DNA of 64,000 bases from Nematostella vectensis (lineage: Eukaryota > Cnidaria > Anthozoa > Actiniaria > Edwardsiidae), in contig NC_064038.1 of the NCBI RefSeq assembly GCF_932526225.1, positions 2,230,001-2,294,000 on the forward strand, given 5' to 3'. The position numbers and the translations under genes are program-made. The notes under the pieces were generated by a model. That model ran no database searches, was not told the origin of the DNA, and worked only from the letters and a program-made list of their open reading frames with translations. Positions 60,936 through 64,000 of the stretch are shown here, piece by piece (within the stretch, counting starts at the first letter, position 1; each line of letters starts with the position of its first letter).

Positions 60936-63900
60936 AGACGTGTCCATTTTTCTCGTGTTTGTCTCCTTCGTGAATTTCATCTGAAAGTACAGGCTTGGTT
61001 TCCATGGCGATGTCATCCATCTTGACTTCAGATGCCGTCTGTGTAGCGCTGTCCCTCTTGGTGAAGTGCCACGAGAGAAAGTAGAACAGGACAGAGAGAA
61101 CTGGGTTCGAATAAATAAAGAATTGATTAAATACAACAGAACAGAGAGAACTCGGTTCGAATGAATAAAGAATTGATTAAAACAACAGGACAGAGAGAAC
61201 TGGGTTCGAATGAATAAAGAATTGATTAAAACAACCGAACAGAGAGAACTGGATTCAAATTAATAAAGAATTGATTAAAACAACAGTATAAAGAGAACTG
61301 GGTTCAAATAAAAAAAGAATTGGTTAAAACAACAGGACAGAGAAAACTGGGTTTGAATAAATAAAAAAATTGATTGAAACAACAGGACTTATTCGAATAA
61401 GTAAAGAATTGATTAAAACAATAGAACAGATAGAATTGTGACTTGAATAGGGAAAAATAAATCAACAGAACAGATATAATCGGGATTTAATTAAGGATAA
61501 TTAATACAACAGCACCAATAGAACTACGATTTAAATCAGTATAATCAATACATGCATGCCTGCAAGTCTTCTAGCTTAGCCACCCAGAGAGACATTGAAG
61601 TGCGACAGGCTTAGCCACCCAGAGAAACATTGAAGTGCGACAAGTCTTCTAGCTTAGCCACCCAGAGAGACATTGAAGTGCGACAAGTCTTCTAGCTTAG
61701 CCACCCAGAGAGACATTGAAGTGCGACAAGTCTTCTAGCTTAGCCACCCAGAGAGACATTGAAGTGCGACAAGTCTTCTAGCTTAGCCACCCAGAGAGAC
61801 ATTGAAGTGCGACAAGTCTTCTAGCTTAGCCACCCAGAGAGACATTGAAGTGCGACAAGTCTTCTAGCTTAGCCACCCAGAGAGACATTGAAGTGCGACA
61901 AGTCTTCTAGCTTAGCCACCCAGAGAAACATTGAAGTGCGACAAGACTTGTAGCAGCGACAAAGGGATGTTTCTCGGATAGTTGAGAAACATGTACAATT
62001 TTCGTTTCGCGCTTTACAAAATTTGTCGTGCACTACATGTTTTTGGTAGTGGCTAAACTAGGATACATTTATGTCGAACTCAGACTTATATTTCCCATAA
62101 TCCTCTGCCCCCTCCCTCTCTCTGGTTACCATAATTACCTTGTGTCGGTACGCCGTAATAGACGAGGATCCAACCAAGCTGGTCGTAGTTGTAGTTAAGG
62201 CAGTTTGTGCGTTCGCCGCAGACGGTCTTCCACATCGTGCACGTGTGGTCAATGATGTAACCCACGATGATCGGACCGGGGAGAGAGCCGAAAAGACGCA
62301 TGAAGATGAACTGGATTCCGAGACTGTATGATCGCTCGTCATCGGAGACACATCTACATGGGGTAAAAATGGGTTGGTGGATATATACTATTGGTTTCAC
62401 ATTTTCTTCTCGCTTGTCTCAGATTCGCGAATGAGAAAGCGAAGATAGAGGCTCTGATACAGGTAGGGAAGTGGATCTAGCGCAGCACGATGAAAAAAGA
62501 GCGAATGAAGCCCAATGCAAACAGCGCTAGTACCAGGCTACATTGCTGGCTCCCCTACGCTCGGGTAGCCACAAACCAAGAGGAAATATTGGCAGAACTA
62601 CTTCACACACAACATGGTGTTCACAAAAGCATTGCTTGATCAGCGTCCGTTAGGTTTTGGCCAGCAATTCCGGCGCTTTTTGCACCGGGCTTTTATAGAA
62701 ACAAAATAAGGGTAGTTACTGCGTGACCAGTTAAAACCTGGACAGCGAAAATATGTATGGAGCAGTGCTTTTTTCATCACACACAAAATTTGCAAACCTT
62801 TAAGTAGAAACAGGTATTGTTTAATCATTCAGCCAAAAACGGATAGGAGCCAATCAGGCTCAAGAACGGATAGGACAGGAGCCAATCAGGCTCAAGAAGA
62901 TATAAATGCGACAAGCGAAAACATAAGGCGAGAACAGTATTTCTTCAAATTTAAATCAGGCTCTTCGTTTTTAATTTTTTTTCTTAAAAACGTAATTTCC
63001 AACATGCGTAGACATCATGACAATTACATCTCACCTCATGGTGGTTATTTTACTGGGAACGGCATTCGTCAGACTGAACATGGCAGTTATAATCAGTCCA
63101 ATCACAAAGAGGGGCAGGTTCTTGCAATCTTGAATGCACCCGTCATTCTGCAGCACGATTCCATTTGTGCTGGACAGCGTGGTGGTGGCGTTTACGACAA
63201 AATCCGGCACGCAGGAACAGTTGGTGAAACCCTACACGGAATCCGGAATAAAGTAGAATTAGGCTAAGTCCAACGTCGTGTTATCATTGAGCCGTATTCA
63301 ATGCAAATGCATGCAAATTAATTAGCCTTAGAGTCAGACATCGAATCTCGCAGGAACAGTTTGTGATGACTGGCAAGGATTCGCGTTATAAGCTATAGAG
63401 TTGAACGGTGTGAATTATAAATGTATGTGAGAGGGAAAGTGTTTGAGCAACAAGTTGATTTTCGAGGGAAGTGGTGGTGAAAATTGGGTCTGTGAAGGAG
63501 TTTTTCCCTCCCTGAAAGTTACCTTAAAACAGGTTATATATTTCCCAAAATCTTCTTGGCTTTGCAGCATCTCCCTTTCACTTTATCGACAGTAATTTTG
63601 ATTTTTTTTTCTTTAATGCTTGAAATTCATAGGCAATTGGCTAGGAATCAACAGGAAAAGGTTTTCGCATTTCTGTTACTCCTCGGATGCCGAATTTTAA
63701 AACACCGTGTCTATTCCTACGGTCCGCTGCTTTCAAAGGGGTAAGAATTAAGAATAGTCTATAGGAGACTTAAATATGCCCTCACCCTCATTCCGAGACT
63801 GGCCTTGCAGCCCGCAAAACACGGCGAGTAGTAGGAAACGCCGTCCGGCCCACAAACCGGACGGAACTGTGCAGTTGAGCAATGACAGGCCGAGTTACAC

Positions 63901-63936
63901 GCTCCAAGCGTCATGTCAGAACCTTTCACCATAGAG
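60934..63936 (-). CDS. SLCO: SLCO/OATP organic anion transporter, 3' part only
   Basis: Four coding exons on the minus strand: 63936-63786, 63231-63035, 62353-62139 and 61100-60934. All are GT-AG and in phase (730 nt, about 243 residues to the TAA). The first holds the extracellular Kazal-like domain of OATPs (ACNSACHC, FRPVCGPDGVSYYSPC, AGC). The second continues the cysteine-rich loop (FTNCSC, DGCIQDC) and enters membrane segment 11 (LPLFVIGLIITAMFSL). The third has RCVSDDERSYSLGIQFIFMR and FGSLPGPIIVGYIID, the family's conserved last-but-one helix region. The fourth completes the last helix (VLSVLFYFLSWHF) and a polar tail ending NGHV. OATPs carry bulky organic anions across the plasma membrane. 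I cannot assign a subfamily. Upstream exons lie right of the window. The last exon's acceptor is tandemly copied in the preceding intron. Confidence 0.9.
61092..61530 (-). repeat. 49-51-bp tandem repeat of the SLCO last-exon acceptor, about 9 copies, decaying
   Basis: In the minus sense each unit reads TCAATTCTTTATTCGAACCC, then AG|TTCTCTCTGTCCTGTT, then GTTTTAA. The real last exon begins AG|TTCTCTCTGTCCTGTTCTAC, so 16 coding bases plus the whole acceptor are copied. Units nearest the exon are almost identical; those beyond about 61390 are strongly eroded. Using an upstream copy would give a stop (TAA) after seven codons. Confidence 0.92.
61560..61935. repeat. 43-bp minisatellite, about 8.5 copies, made from a MITE end
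   Basis: Unit AGCTTAGCCACCCAGAGAGA, then CATTGAAGTGCGACAAGTCT, then TCT. The TTAGCCACCC motif and GCGACA are those of the MITE at 45503-45690. The remaining MITE end follows directly at 61936-62062. Confidence 0.88.
61936..62062. mobile_element. MITE end piece (TTTAGCCACC family)
   Basis: GATAGTTGAGAAACAT, AAATTTGTCGTGCACTAC and TTTGGTAGTGGCTAAACTAG match the inverted orientation of 45530-45610. Together with the adjoining array it forms one element in the SLCO intron. Confidence 0.78.
62837..62899. repeat. Short tandem duplication, SLCO intron
   Basis: AGGAGCCAATCAGGCTCAAG appears twice, with GAACGGATAGG around it. Two copies, period about 32 bp. Confidence 0.85.
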
Positions 63937-64000
63937 CTGCAGACAGAATGAGATATGAAGGTCGGCCAAATATCTCAGTACGGATTCCAACAAAGTACCC

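Overview
This is a piece of an intron-rich, AT-rich animal genome. It carries four protein-coding genes, conserved GT-AG exon boundaries, many small TTAA-flanked inverted-repeat elements and an unusual load of intronic minisatellites. The gene set (SMC5, an ankyrin plus LRR kinase of LRRK1 type, a single invertebrate-type SCAMP and an OATP/SLCO transporter) and the repeat style suggest an early-branching invertebrate. A sea anemone such as Nematostella is my best guess, but this is inference and no species-diagnostic marker was identified.

Layout. (1) 27-4638 is a 72-bp minisatellite. It abuts the 5' part of an LRRK1-like gene on the minus strand (coding exons at 7196-7187, 5988-5313 and 4857-4573), and the rest of that gene lies left of the window. 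(2) A roughly 470-bp divergent promoter region (7197-7666) separates it from SMC5 on the plus strand (7667-45209). SMC5 has 32 coding exons that I could join in frame into a 1,074-residue protein with all ATPase motifs. Its introns hold four or five minisatellite arrays of 0.3-4.4 kb, an antisense broken Ty3/Gypsy element (22828-27306), and many MITEs. (3) 45.2-50.8 kb is intergenic and repeat-filled. (4) SCAMP on the plus strand (50950-59107) has 10 coding exons, 342 residues, and one GC-AG intron. (5) The last four coding exons of an SLCO transporter lie on the minus strand (63936-60934), convergent with SCAMP.

The genes are housekeeping-type and not an operon. SMC5 is the core of the SMC5/6 DNA-repair complex, SCAMP acts in post-Golgi and endosomal membrane recycling, SLCO in organic-anion uptake, and the LRRK-like protein in Roc-COR GTPase/kinase signalling.

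The most striking observation is that many tandem duplications here straddle exon-intron boundaries. The repeat unit contains a copied splice donor or acceptor plus the adjacent coding bases. Cases run from two copies (SMC5 exons 18 and 31), through three (exon 21) and about nine (SLCO last exon), to about 32 (SMC5 exon 8) and about 64 (LRRK1 LRR exon). In the cases I translated, use of a duplicated site would bring in a stop codon quickly. The units of two SMC5 arrays also contain juxtaposed AG|GT, so they look like runs of recursive-splice or zero-length-exon sites.
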